Shown here: positions 33,636 to 42,615 of the stretch, piece by piece | Numbering within the stretch: the first letter of the stretch is position 1 | Layout of the letters: every line of letters begins with the position of its first letter | Origin: SAR324 cluster bacterium | Lineage (GTDB): Bacteria; SAR324; NAC60-12 | Direction: 5' to 3' | Assembly (NCBI GenBank): GCA_015231885.1 | Contig: JADGAT010000037.1 | Location: 1-47,819, forward strand | DNA: 47,819 nucleotides | Translations under genes and position numbers: made by a program | Notes under the pieces: model-generated | What the model was told of the DNA's origin: nothing | The model's input: the letters and a program-made list of their open reading frames with translations, nothing else | Database searches by the model: none

Positions 33636-36000
33636 GTAATGCCTTTTTAATCAAACTGTTTGCTTTTTTGACTTGTTTAGAAAAAATTGCCGATTGGATT
33701 TGATCCAAAATTTCTGGATAAGGAGAATCATATTTTTCACAAAGCCTTTGCATTTTCTGTAATTGGGTATGAATATTACCTGTCATATAAAACGGAATTT
33801 TCTGCAATTTTTCGAAATCCATCATCAATTGCTTTTTATTTTGTGTTGGCAACGAACGTTTTTTTTGTGAAGTCTTTTTAATTTTTTCCTTTTCCTGCCG
33901 TAAATATTTTCCCAACACCTGTAACAGTTTATTAACTTGCAGTGGTTTCGTCAAATAGTCATTAATTCCAACTCGAAAAGCCTCCTGTTGCTGTTCATAA
34001 AAGGCATCGGCAGACAAGGCGACAATAGGAATATCTTTGCATTCAGTCACACTGCGAATTTGGGTAGTTGCTTCCAACCCTGTCATTCCAGGCATGTGAA
34101 TATCCATCAAGATTAGATCTGGAGGGGTGCCCGATCCCTGCATTTTCAAAGTCTTTTCAATCCCCTTAGCGCCACTGTCTGCAAGATTGATTCGCAAACC
34201 CAGATCTTGAAAAATAATTTTCATCATCTCCTGATTTGTTGGATTATCTTCGACAACCAATATTCTATTATTTTTAGAAAAATGATAATCCTCCCAATTC
34301 AATTCGGTTTGATAGGTCACTTCTCCAGTGGCTTCGACTAAGGGTATTTTTACAGAGAACAACGATCCTTTGCCCTCTGTGCTTTCAACCCTAACGGATC
34401 CTTCGAGCAATTCTGTCATTTTCTGAGTAACGGCCAACCCCAATCCGGTGCCGCCAAAATGCAAAACGACCTTGTTACTGCCCTGTTCAAATGCTTCAAA
34501 AATGGCCTCTCTCCTGTCCGCAGGAATGCCAATACCCCGATCTTCTACTTCTAAAATCATGAAATCTTTTTCACGTTTTGTCCGAAGCCAAACTTGTTTT
34601 TTTTCTGGAGTGAACTTGATGGCATTGCTGGTCAAGTTCATCAAAATCTGGTTCAGTTTGTTTCGATCAGAAATCACCAATTCTGGCAATTCAGGAGTTA
34701 ATTCATAAGTAAACACGAGCTTTTTTTTAGAGGCTGCTGCTTTATTAATATGATAAATTCCCTGAACCAGTAAATTTAAATTAAGCACCTCTTTAGCAAG
34801 TGAGAGTTTGCCTGCTTCAATTTTGGACAAATCCAGGATATTGTTGATTAACTCAGAAAGGTTCTCTCCACTGTTCTGAATGGTTTTCAGATACTGTGCA
34901 AAATCATGAGGTATTGTCAAACTCTCTGCCCTCCTTGATAAGATTTGACTGAATCCGACAATGGCATTGAGCGGTGTGCGAATTTCATGACTCATGTTGG
35001 CCAAAAATTGACTTTTTGCCTGGCTGGATTGCTCCGCAAGATCCCTGGCAAGACGAAGTTCCTTTTCCATCTGTTCCCGTTCCGTGATATCACGAATGAT
35101 TCCTATAAAAACCCGATCACCTTCCTTGATGATCTCCCCAAAGGACACTTCCAAAGGAATTTCTCGACCATTTTTATGGACACCGGGAACCGCAACCCTT
35201 TTCCATGAGGTGTGTTTTTCATTGGTACTGATGTATTTTTCCAGTGCATTTAAATGAGCATTCTGGAGATGCTGAGGCATGATGATCGTTAGATTTTGGC
35301 CCAAAATTTCTTCAGATGAATAACCAAATATCGTTTCGGCAGCATGATTAGCAAACAGGATGATACTATCTGAACTGATGGTTAAGATGGCATCGTTTGC
35401 TGTTTCTGCAATCAGACGGTACTTTTCTTCACTTTCTTTCAGAATTTCTTCGGTTTTTTTATGTTCAGCAATTTCTTTTTCCAGTTGAATATTGATCCGT
35501 TCTGCATCTTTTTGTGCCGTCTTTAATTTTGCTGTAGTGTACAGCAAATTGTCCGATATTTCGCGTTGCACCGCCAAGGATTGTTGCAATTTTGCGGATT
35601 GCTGCTGAATCACCAGCATTTGTTGGTCCAACGCAACAAAAACTCTGACTTTATTGAGTAGAATGCGCGAATCGGCAGGTTTGATGAGAAAGTCCACTGC
35701 TCCGGATTCGTATCCTTTGAATACGTGCTGATCGGTATAGGCTGCTGATAAAAAAATAATAGGCACATGTTTTGTGTTCTCTTGCCCACGTATCCATTCT
35801 GCCACTTCGTACCCATTCATACCGGGCATGCGCACATCCAGAATAACCAGTGCAACTTGATGATGAGACAAGGCTTCCATGGCTTTGTATCCACTATTGG
35901 CCTTGACGACGTCTACTTCTAGTTTTCCCAATGTGCGCCCAACAATGAACAAATTATCGGGCTCATCATCAACAATTAATATTTTTGATTTTTCTTCCAT
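33628..36000 (-). CDS. Hybrid sensor kinase REC-PAS-HisKA-HATPase-REC
   Basis: A hybrid kinase of about 790 residues with an N-terminal receiver (LVILDVRMPGMNG), a coiled coil, one PAS domain (about 195-320, with the DITEREQMEKEL linker), HisKA with FLANMSHEIRTPLNAI, HATPase (NLTSNAIKFTPE, DRGIGIP, GTGLGLAV) and a second receiver (DLILMDIHMPGMTG). The last 100 residues are basic and helical without a histidine in Hpt context. The frame is open to 36033, but the ATG at 36000 (MEEKSKILIVDDE) fits receivers better. It is cytoplasmic. It precedes a second hybrid kinase with which it overlaps. Confidence 0.92.
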   Translation of the reverse strand: MEEKSKILIVDDEPDNLFIVGRTLGKLEVDVVKANSGYKAMEALSHHQVALVILDVRMPGMNGYEVAEWIRGQENTKHVPIIFLSAAYTDQHVFKGYESGAVDFLIKPADSRILLNKVRVFVALDQQMLVIQQQSAKLQQSLAVQREISDNLLYTTAKLKTAQKDAERINIQLEKEIAEHKKTEEILKESEEKYRLIAETANDAILTISSDSIILFANHAAETIFGYSSEEILGQNLTIIMPQHLQNAHLNALEKYISTNEKHTSWKRVAVPGVHKNGREIPLEVSFGEIIKEGDRVFIGIIRDITEREQMEKELRLARDLAEQSSQAKSQFLANMSHEIRTPLNAIVGFSQILSRRAESLTIPHDFAQYLKTIQNSGENLSELINNILDLSKIEAGKLSLAKEVLNLNLLVQGIYHINKAAASKKKLVFTYELTPELPELVISDRNKLNQILMNLTSNAIKFTPEKKQVWLRTKREKDFMILEVEDRGIGIPADRREAIFEAFEQGSNKVVLHFGGTGLGLAVTQKMTELLEGSVRVESTEGKGSLFSVKIPLVEATGEVTYQTELNWEDYHFSKNNRILVVEDNPTNQEMMKIIFQDLGLRINLADSGAKGIEKTLKMQGSGTPPDLILMDIHMPGMTGLEATTQIRSVTECKDIPIVALSADAFYEQQQEAFRVGINDYLTKPLQVNKLLQVLGKYLRQEKEKIKKTSQKKRSLPTQNKKQLMMDFEKLQKIPFYMTGNIHTQLQKMQRLCEKYDSPYPEILDQIQSAIFSKQVKKANSLIKKALHG

Positions 36001-36094
36001 ACGGTTGAGAGTCAGAGTATGATTCAGAAACATTATTTGAGTTTACAAACTTTACTCTGTCAGCAAAAGCATCACAAAATTTCTGGCAAAAATT

Positions 36095-36889
36095 TTAAAA
36101 TTTCAGTTGTTTGCAATATGCTTGTGTGTGAGAAAGATCTCGTTGACAGATCCGTTCGACACAACGGCCCACTTTTTTGAACAGATGACCAGCAGGGGGC
36201 TGAAGACCGGAGGAAGCTGTTTGAACGCTTAAGTAACAGGCAATCAACTGCTTTTCCAAAGAGACCACCCCTCCCCGGGAAAAATAACAACTGTTTCTAT
36301 GCCCCACAGGCCGCTGGTTTAAATAATATTCCATTTCCTGCTGGGCTTGCTGCAAATGGGAGGTGTAGGTGACAGAGCTTCTTTTTGTGCCACAAAAAAG
36401 AGTTCTATCCCGAGAATCATACACCTGTGAGACCATCTCGGCAATGAGAATCATTGCCAGCACCAATAGAACCAGTAATAGTATTCCGCCCACTACTTTC
36501 CACAACCACGTTTTTTTTTTACCTCGATCGACGTAAGCCACTTCGAAAAGCTGAACCCTTCCTTCCTCAGACTGCTGGTTGAGCGAGGGAGTTTTGTTAT
36601 AGCGCATGATGGTACCGACCAGTCTTGTTTCAGAAACTGCAGGACGGGCCATCCCCGTTGTCAGATCAGAGATTTGCGCAACTTTCTTTGCATACCGGTT
36701 AATCAGCTTGATGACTTCTGGATGATCCGGCCAGTTTTGGCGATTCACGTTGGCAGCATTGACAATGGCCAAATCTCTTTCTGAGAAAAAAACCGCTTTC
36801 CTTTTATTATCATCCCCCTGGTCACACACACCAATCGGCATCCATTCAGAAAATTTTATTTCCGGATTTCCTTTTTCGGCAACAGGCAT
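36095..36889 (-). CDS. Bitopic membrane protein (unknown)
   Basis: The 264-aa protein was not recognised. A soluble N-terminal part (about 1-128) is followed by one strong membrane helix (VVGGILLLVLLVLAMILIAEM, about 132-153) and a C-terminal part of about 110 residues with six cysteines (for example CYFSRGG, CYLSVQ, CVERICQRDL), which may form disulfides outside the membrane. It lies between a hypothetical gene and two hybrid kinases on the same strand, so it may be part of their signalling path. It ends about 95 bases before the kinase start. Confidence 0.72.
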   Translation of the reverse strand: MPVAEKGNPEIKFSEWMPIGVCDQGDDNKRKAVFFSERDLAIVNAANVNRQNWPDHPEVIKLINRYAKKVAQISDLTTGMARPAVSETRLVGTIMRYNKTPSLNQQSEEGRVQLFEVAYVDRGKKKTWLWKVVGGILLLVLLVLAMILIAEMVSQVYDSRDRTLFCGTKRSSVTYTSHLQQAQQEMEYYLNQRPVGHRNSCYFSRGGVVSLEKQLIACYLSVQTASSGLQPPAGHLFKKVGRCVERICQRDLSHTQAYCKQLKF

Positions 36890-37000
36890 TGAATTCTTTT
36901 CAATCAGTTTGTTTACAGGGTGCTGGCAGCTTGCGCAAAGAGGAAGTTCACCATGTGAAAACCAAAATACGTATCAGAAGATTGCACAAATGCCGTCGTG

Positions 37001-37288
37001 TCACTCTTCCGGAAACCATTGTTGCAATCGTGCTACCATCTGCAAGGCTTGCTTCTTATTGGATATATTGAACTTGGATTTTTGCTGAAAGCGACCGCTT
37101 TGTTTTTGGTAGCGGCGAATGCTCACCTTCGTTTCCCCATATTCTTCTTTTCTGGCATTCCACTCCTGGTAGAGATACATCACCGTGGACCAGGCCCCCT
37201 TGGTCAACACATGCTTGTCCAACTCCTTCACTACTTCGATACCACCTTCTTCATATGTGATTGTTAAGTCATCTATTGTTTCACTCAT
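37001..37288 (-). CDS. Conserved small hypothetical protein, KELDK...VSIRRYQ type
   Basis: The 95-aa protein contains EEGGIEVVKELDKHVLTKGA, WSTVMYLYQEW and KVSIRRYQKQSGRFQQKSKF, a compact alpha/beta pattern that I recall only as a conserved hypothetical. No catalytic motif is visible. Its ATG overlaps the stop of the DUF4416 gene as ATGA, so the two are translationally coupled, pointing to a shared role. It ends in QMVARLQQWFPEE. Confidence 0.75.
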   Translation of the reverse strand: MSETIDDLTITYEEGGIEVVKELDKHVLTKGAWSTVMYLYQEWNARKEEYGETKVSIRRYQKQSGRFQQKSKFNISNKKQALQMVARLQQWFPEE

Positions 37289-37905
37289 ACTCCATTCCTT
37301 TTTTCAGTTTTTATAAAATTTTTCAAATCGGCACGCACCTTTAAAAAGAACTCATCATATTTATGTGCACGCAAATCAGGAAATGTCCATGCAAAATGTT
37401 GATATCCGCCTTTTTTTTTGAGTAATACCATGTCGGCCCACACTTGTTGACCCAAATATATTTTTTGCCCTCCATATTTAGAAGAAAGCAGAACGACCTT
37501 GTGAAAGTCCAGATATCCGGGATCAATATTGATTTCGCGATTCCCCCGAACCCTAAACGAATCCTCTACCGTATCCGTCAATTTTTTCCAGAGATGTATC
37601 TGTTCTAGTGAAACCAAACCCACAAAGCTCACAAACAGGCGTTTCAATCCATCGCCCATCTCGGCTTGATAGTAACTGGTTTCATGAAAAGAAAAGCTGT
37701 TCGACTGTAGTTGCACTTCCTCCGTTTCCTGGATTAGCATTTCCAAGGCAGCGTGCAGGACATCTTCGCAGGAAAATATAAATCCGGCAATTCGTTTACC
37801 ATACATGTGCATTTGTTCCTTAATCATCACTACAGCAGGAGAGGTAATTTCGTTTACCACAACCATCACTCTATTGAGAAACAAGAAAGAAATTGTTTCC
37901 CCCAT
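37285..37905 (-). CDS. DUF4416 family protein
   Basis: The 206-aa protein matches DUF4416 by several blocks: TSYYQAEMGDGLKRLFVSF, REINIDPGYLDFHKVVLLSS, KIYLGQQVWADMVL and KKGGYQHFAWTFPDLRAHKY. The family is known mainly from deltaproteobacteria, Nitrospirae and relatives, and its role is unknown. The N-terminus here is longer and more hydrophobic than I would expect. It heads a - strand run of six genes that ends with the MocA-SufS fusion. Confidence 0.85.
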   Translation of the reverse strand: MGETISFLFLNRVMVVVNEITSPAVVMIKEQMHMYGKRIAGFIFSCEDVLHAALEMLIQETEEVQLQSNSFSFHETSYYQAEMGDGLKRLFVSFVGLVSLEQIHLWKKLTDTVEDSFRVRGNREINIDPGYLDFHKVVLLSSKYGGQKIYLGQQVWADMVLLKKKGGYQHFAWTFPDLRAHKYDEFFLKVRADLKNFIKTEKRNGV

Positions 37906-37977
37906 AAAATGATGTTACATTTTTTATTTTTGTCTCATCATTATTGTATCCACTCTGTTGTATAGAAAGTATTCCAT

Positions 37978-39180
37978 ATGTCAACTTCCATCACACGCTT
38001 TTTTCACCATCAGTTTGATTTAAAGTATGGCTGCAATCCTCATCAAAATCCTGCAGCCATATACTCCCTGCAAAACAGAGAATTGCCTTTTGAAGTTTTG
38101 AATGGGAAGCCTGGCTATATCAACCTGCTGGATGCGATGAACTCCTGGCAGCTGGTACAGGAACTCGACAAAACTGCAGATCTTCCTGCAGCAGCCTCAT
38201 TCAAACATGTCAGCCCTGCTGGAGCTGCCGTCGCTGTTCCACTGGACGATACACTAAAACAGGTCTATGAATGCAGTCAACAAGAACTGAGTGATTTAGC
38301 CACAGCTTATATTCGTGCTCGTGGTGCCGACCCCATGTCGTCTTTTGGGGATTTCATTGCATTGAGCCGAACAGTGGATACCGCTACGGCACAGATCATC
38401 AAACCCGCGGTTTCTGACGGAATCATTGCGCCTGATTATGCTCCAGAAGCCCTGGAGATCTTGAAGGCTAAAAAGAAAGGAAGTTACGTTATCTTGAAGG
38501 TCAATCCAGGCTATCTTGCTCCTGACATGGAATATCGGGAAGTGTTTGGAGTCGGATTTGCCCAGAAATCCAATGATTTGGTACTCGGAGAGGATAATTT
38601 ATTTCAGCATATTCCTACAGAAATCAAGGACATGCCCACCGATGCCAAGCGCAACTTGATCCTTGCGGCAGTTACGCTGAAATACACTCAATCCAATTCG
38701 GTGGGGTATGCGCTGGATGGCCAAATGATTGGTATTGGGGCCGGACAGCAAAGCAGGATTGACTGCACCAAGCTCGCAGGAAAAAAGGCCGAAAACTGGT
38801 TTCTGCGGCAGCATCCCAAGGTACTGGGTCTTCCATTCAAATCGGAAATCAAACGTGTGGAGCGCACCAATGCCCGGGTATGTTATATTGAAGGAGACAT
38901 GACTGCCAGAGAGATGGACGCATGGCAGCAGAATTTTAATTCCGTCCCCCCAGCATTGACTGATGAAGAAAAATCATCATGGCTGGAAAAAATGAGCAGG
39001 GTCTGCCTGGCATCTGATGCATTTTTCCCATTTCGAGACAATATCGATCAGGCTTCTAAACGCGGAGTCTCCTATATTGTCCAGCCGGGCGGAAGTGTCC
39101 GGGATGACGATGTGATTCAGGCCGCTAATGACTATGGGATGGTCATGGCATTTTCAAAAATCCGCTTATTTCATCACTAA
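37978..39180 (+). CDS. AICAR transformylase (stand-alone PurH transformylase domain)
   Basis: This enzyme adds a formyl group to AICAR in purine synthesis. The 400-aa protein has the transformylase fold with the catalytic Lys-His pair in ASFKHVSPAGAA (about residue 77), YGCNPHQNPAA at the start, ADPMSSFGDFIALS, and the C-terminal ASDAFFPFRDNID and IVQPGGSVRDDDVI. The IMP cyclohydrolase domain that normally makes PurH about 520 residues is missing, so IMP cyclohydrolase activity must come from another protein. It stands alone, divergent from DUF4416. Confidence 0.92.
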   Translation: MSTSITRFFHHQFDLKYGCNPHQNPAAIYSLQNRELPFEVLNGKPGYINLLDAMNSWQLVQELDKTADLPAAASFKHVSPAGAAVAVPLDDTLKQVYECSQQELSDLATAYIRARGADPMSSFGDFIALSRTVDTATAQIIKPAVSDGIIAPDYAPEALEILKAKKKGSYVILKVNPGYLAPDMEYREVFGVGFAQKSNDLVLGEDNLFQHIPTEIKDMPTDAKRNLILAAVTLKYTQSNSVGYALDGQMIGIGAGQQSRIDCTKLAGKKAENWFLRQHPKVLGLPFKSEIKRVERTNARVCYIEGDMTAREMDAWQQNFNSVPPALTDEEKSSWLEKMSRVCLASDAFFPFRDNIDQASKRGVSYIVQPGGSVRDDDVIQAANDYGMVMAFSKIRLFHH

Positions 39181-39207
39181 CCAGAAAAACAACGAAAGCT
39201 CTTTTTG

Positions 39208-39588
39208 ATGATAAAACTCATAACCCTCTTCCTTGTATCAATGATCGTCATTGGTTGTATTCCGGAACAAAAAAAAGAACAAGGATCCTTCACTCCAACG
39301 GATTCGATTTTTTTTGGCCACTGGAGATCCGACTCTGACTACCAGGTTCAAAGCTTCAGCAGTGGTGCCAGAGTGCATTTCATTTTTATGCTCAATGAGA
39401 AACAGACGGCTTCATGCTACCAAGGCATCAAAAGCAAAAAATGTTTTTGTGAAAACACCAATACGGACATATCCAAGTGCTTCCAAAAAAAGAGCGCGGA
39501 CAAGCTGATTTACACTTGCGGCCATTTTGGAGACATGGAGTTCACCAAACAAACGGAGTGGCCTGTCGAATGCACGCTTAGGCAATAA
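39208..39588 (+). CDS. Small lipoprotein (unknown)
   Basis: A protein of about 126 residues with a lipoprotein signal MIKLITLFLVSMIVIGC (lipobox VIGC). The mature part has four to six cysteines (SCYQGIKSKKCFCEN, then KCFQKK and YTCGHFG), suggesting disulfides. Not recognised. Two ATGs lie in a row; the second (39208) is chosen because it gives a compact signal. It lies 27 bases after the AICAR transformylase gene and is convergent with the selenoprotein gene. Confidence 0.72.
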   Translation: MIKLITLFLVSMIVIGCIPEQKKEQGSFTPTDSIFFGHWRSDSDYQVQSFSSGARVHFIFMLNEKQTASCYQGIKSKKCFCENTNTDISKCFQKKSADKLIYTCGHFGDMEFTKQTEWPVECTLRQ

Positions 39589-39626
39589 AGGACAACCTTC
39601 CATCTCGTGTTTATGCGGTGACAGAA

Positions 39627-40184
39627 TTACAATGAAAGCATGGTTTTGACGGCATTTTCAATTTTTTTTGCATTCCATTCCCCTTCATGCATTTCTCCTG
39701 AACTTCTGAGGACAATTTGCCCCTTTGAGTCTATCAGATAAAAACTGGGCCAGTATTGATTGCCTAAAGCGTTCCAATAGCGATAGTCATTGTCCATCAT
39801 GATCGGGTGGTCCAGTTTGTAGCGCTTGACCACCTTGAGAACTTGTTTTCTCTCTTTTTCATATTCAAATTCTGGTGTATGGATTCCAATGACCTGGAAT
39901 CCTTTGCTCTGATATTTTTCTTTCATTCCATGGACCCATGGAAAGCTCCGGATGCAATTAATTCATATAGAAGTCCAAATTTCCAGTAAGATGACTTTTC
40001 CTTTCAAATCGGCTGTTTGCAAAGGCTTTGAGTTGATCCATTGATCGGGGACCGTTGTTGTGAATTCTGGCATCGGTGCCGCCTGTCCTTTGTCAGGAAT
40101 GGCAAAAATAATGAAGCATCCGACAATCGCATACCAAAAAACATGCTTGTGAAATTGAACCCGTTCTGAAAAAGTGTATCCCAT
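39627..40184 (-). CDS. Thioredoxin-like selenoprotein candidate (UxxC active site, in-frame UGA)
   Basis: Two adjacent frames (39627-39926 and 39963-40229) are the same reading frame, separated only by a TGA at 39963-39965. Reading through gives LEIWTSI-U-INCIRSFPW, matching the active site WTxxCINC of DipZ/TlpA-type thioredoxin-like proteins with selenocysteine in place of the first Cys. Before it are a signal or anchor (WYAIVGCFIIFAIP) and PDQWINSKPLQTADLKGKV; after it come FQVIGIHTPEFEYEK and GNQYWPSFYLIDSKGQIVL, so the fold is whole, about 185 residues. AGGAGGAGAAC precedes the ATG at 40184; a second ATG at 40229 is also possible. A GGUC-loop hairpin (39926-39943) follows the UGA. Likely a periplasmic redox enzyme. 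Confidence 0.88.
39926..39943 (-). promoter_or_regulatory. Bacterial SECIS-like hairpin downstream of the in-frame UGA
   Basis: In the mRNA, UUCCAUG-GGUC-CAUGGAA forms a perfect 7-bp stem with loop GGUC. The loop begins 27 bases after the UGA, within the range seen for bacterial SECIS elements, and GGUC is the loop sequence of the Escherichia coli fdhF SECIS, where G and U contact SelB. It lies inside the coding sequence, as bacterial SECIS elements do. Confidence 0.75.
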
Positions 40185-40298
40185 GTTCTCCTCCTGAAAA
40201 TTAGATTTAGGCCAAGCGAGGTTCTTCATATTTTCCTCATATTTGTATGATATTTTGAATGATCCATGATGTCTAATCTTAAATGTGAATAGGACGGT

Positions 40299-41777
40299 AT
40301 GAGACTCACATTATTTCAAAAACTATTTGGTGCCTTTTTTGTAACATCCTTGCTGATGGTTGGACTGATGGTGGGTTTCCTTCAATTCTCCATTGCCAGT
40401 AATTTTTCAAACTATGTCGATCAGGTTGATCTGGAAAAAAGTCAAGAGATCGTAGAAGCACTGGGACAGTTCTATCAGCAACATCAAGGATGGCAGAAAA
40501 TACAGGGAGACCATCGGTACTGGTACGGCCTCATCCTCCAGAACATTCAGCAATTTAGCTCGATTCCAGACCGACCTCCAGGCTTTAGAAGAGAGCAGCA
40601 ACGCCAGTCACGCAATGACTGGAAAGAATGGGAACATCGGTTTCGGATGGGCCAACAAGACAGGCCAAACCGTCCCTGGAGACATTTGCACCCAAGATTC
40701 ATCAAGCGATTCAGCCTGTACGATGTCAACAAAAACCTCATTGCCGGGAGAGGCAATTCCATAGAAAATCATTTACTCAAACCCATCCAGATCAATGATG
40801 CAACAGTCGGCTGGCTGGGGCTGCGTAAAATAGAAAAACTTTCCAACCCGTTGGATATTCTTTTTTTGAAGCAGTACACCCGAGCCCTTTATTTCATTGG
40901 AGGAGGCCTGTTTTTATTTTCCCTGCTCGTATCCTACCTCATTTCCAGACCACTTGTTTCCAAAATTAAACATCTGGCAAAAGGTGCTCGAGACATTGCA
41001 TCCCGCCAATTCAGTACCCGAATTGATGTCCAAAGTTCCGATGAGTTAGGAAATTTGGCAGCGGACTTCAATCAAATGGCCCAAACCTTAGAAAACTATG
41101 AGAACTACCGCAAACAATGGATTTCTGATATTTCGCATGAACTGGGAACCCCGCTGTCCATCATTCGTGGGGGATTGGAAGCCATGCTCGACGGTGTTCG
41201 GGACACCACACCCGAACACCTGAATAAACTGCATGCCGAGGCCTGCCATTTAGGACAAATTGCTAATGACCTTCGCCTGCTTTCCCTGGGTGATACGGGA
41301 GGACTTTCTCTTGACAAAACTTCCCTTTCTCCTGTAAATCTGCTGAAGGATACTGCAGAGAATTTCCAAAATAAATTTGCAGAACAGAGTCTTGATCTGC
41401 AATTGGAGCTAGAGTACCATGCCTCTATTCAGGTCATGGGAGATGCTCAGCGTCTGAAACAACTCTTTTCGAACCTGCTTGAAAATGGGCTGAGGTATGT
41501 AAGCTCTCCAGGCTCAATGACGCTGAAAACCCGGTCGAATGATTCTGACTTGATATTGTGTTTTGAAGATTCGGGACCAGGCGTACCGGAAGAAGCATTG
41601 CCTCATTTATTTGAACGTTTTTACAGGGTTGAAGAATCCAGAAACCGAACCCAGGGAGGAAGCGGTTTGGGGTTGGCCATCTGCAAACAAATTGCGGATG
41701 CCCATGGAGGCACAATTACTGCGACAAACCTTCCGGCAGGAGGCCTGCAAATTGAAATCACATTTCCCAAAATATAA
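40299..41777 (+). CDS. Membrane sensor histidine kinase (BaeS/CpxA-like build)
   Basis: The 492-aa kinase has two membrane helices (about 12-32 and 195-218) around a periplasmic sensor of about 160 residues that is rich in Arg, Trp, His and Pro (PNRPWRHLHPRF). HAMP (about 220-272), HisKA with the phospho-His in DISHELGTPLSII and HATPase (NLLENGLRY, DSGPGVPEE, GGSGLGLAI) follow. AGGACGGT precedes the ATG. The response regulator gene follows 15 bases later. It diverges from the selenoprotein gene across 115 bases, so envelope redox or stress sensing is possible but is inference. Confidence 0.93.
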   Translation: MRLTLFQKLFGAFFVTSLLMVGLMVGFLQFSIASNFSNYVDQVDLEKSQEIVEALGQFYQQHQGWQKIQGDHRYWYGLILQNIQQFSSIPDRPPGFRREQQRQSRNDWKEWEHRFRMGQQDRPNRPWRHLHPRFIKRFSLYDVNKNLIAGRGNSIENHLLKPIQINDATVGWLGLRKIEKLSNPLDILFLKQYTRALYFIGGGLFLFSLLVSYLISRPLVSKIKHLAKGARDIASRQFSTRIDVQSSDELGNLAADFNQMAQTLENYENYRKQWISDISHELGTPLSIIRGGLEAMLDGVRDTTPEHLNKLHAEACHLGQIANDLRLLSLGDTGGLSLDKTSLSPVNLLKDTAENFQNKFAEQSLDLQLELEYHASIQVMGDAQRLKQLFSNLLENGLRYVSSPGSMTLKTRSNDSDLILCFEDSGPGVPEEALPHLFERFYRVEESRNRTQGGSGLGLAICKQIADAHGGTITATNLPAGGLQIEITFPKI

Positions 41778-41792
41778 TTTTTTGATGTTATT

Positions 41793-42485
41793 ATGCCTCA
41801 ACACATCTTAGTCGTGGAAGACGAAAAAGAAATTGCCAGCTTGTTAGAAGATTATTTGAATACATTTGGTTATCAAACGGCCTGTCTTCATCACGGCAAT
41901 GAAGTCATTCCTTATGTCGAAAAACATCACCCTGATTTGATTTTACTGGATGTGATGCTGCCAGGAAAAGACGGAATTGAAATTTGCCGGGAAATTAGAA
42001 ATTCTTCCAATGTCCCCATTATCATGGTCACCGCGAGAATCGAGGAGGTGGATCGTTTGCTGGGGCTTGAGCTGGGAGCCGATGATTACGTGTGCAAACC
42101 TTTCAGTCCAAGGGAAGTGATGGCACGGGTAAAATCTGTGCTCCGTCGTGTACAACCAGCACCTGCAGGCAATTCTGAACAATTGCTGGCTGGTCCCATC
42201 CGTATGAACACCGCCACATATCAGGTGGTCATCCATCAAACCAAATTATCGCTCACTCCCAGTGAATTTGGATTATTGAAGGCAATGGTCGAACAGCCGG
42301 AACGCGTTTTTTCCCGTAATGACCTGCTCAACAAAGTCCAGGGCTATGACTTTGACGGTTATGACCGAACCATAGATACCCATATTAAAAATCTGCGAAA
42401 AAAAATAGCCTTGGCATTGCCCAATCAGGATATCATTGTTTCCGTGTATGGAATTGGTTATCAATTGATGATCCCTTCTGCTTGA
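41793..42485 (+). CDS. OmpR-family response regulator
   Basis: The 230-aa protein has a receiver domain (phospho-Asp in PDLILLDVMLPGKDG, Lys in DDYVCKPFSPREV) and an OmpR/PhoB winged helix (LTPSEFGLLKAMVEQPERVFSR, then YDRTIDTHIKNLRKKI). It resembles BaeR in motif pattern. It is the partner of the kinase just upstream and probably controls genes nearby, perhaps including the divergent selenoprotein gene. Confidence 0.94.
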   Translation: MPQHILVVEDEKEIASLLEDYLNTFGYQTACLHHGNEVIPYVEKHHPDLILLDVMLPGKDGIEICREIRNSSNVPIIMVTARIEEVDRLLGLELGADDYVCKPFSPREVMARVKSVLRRVQPAPAGNSEQLLAGPIRMNTATYQVVIHQTKLSLTPSEFGLLKAMVEQPERVFSRNDLLNKVQGYDFDGYDRTIDTHIKNLRKKIALALPNQDIIVSVYGIGYQLMIPSA

Positions 42486-42615
42486 AAAAAATTAAAAGCC
42501 TTTCTACTCATTCATTCCCTCTTGAAACTTCAATCATTATGCAATAAGACACAAGAACGGATGGCCTGCAAGATCCACTTTCATGTCTCCCCAGCAAATC
42601 CAAACAAGGAAATGA

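Noticed and set aside
33628..33900. Hpt domain at the C-terminus of the larger hybrid kinase
   Set aside because: The region is helical and basic but lacks a histidine in the HxxKG-type context.
35800..36033. N-terminal extension MFLNHTLTLNR of the 801-aa hybrid kinase
   Set aside because: The receiver domain begins right after the internal Met at 36000; the extension has no ribosome site.
39627..40229. Pseudogene reading of the thioredoxin-like gene
   Set aside because: The only lesion is a TGA at the catalytic Cys position with a GGUC-loop hairpin at SECIS distance; random decay would rarely hit that codon and leave the rest intact.
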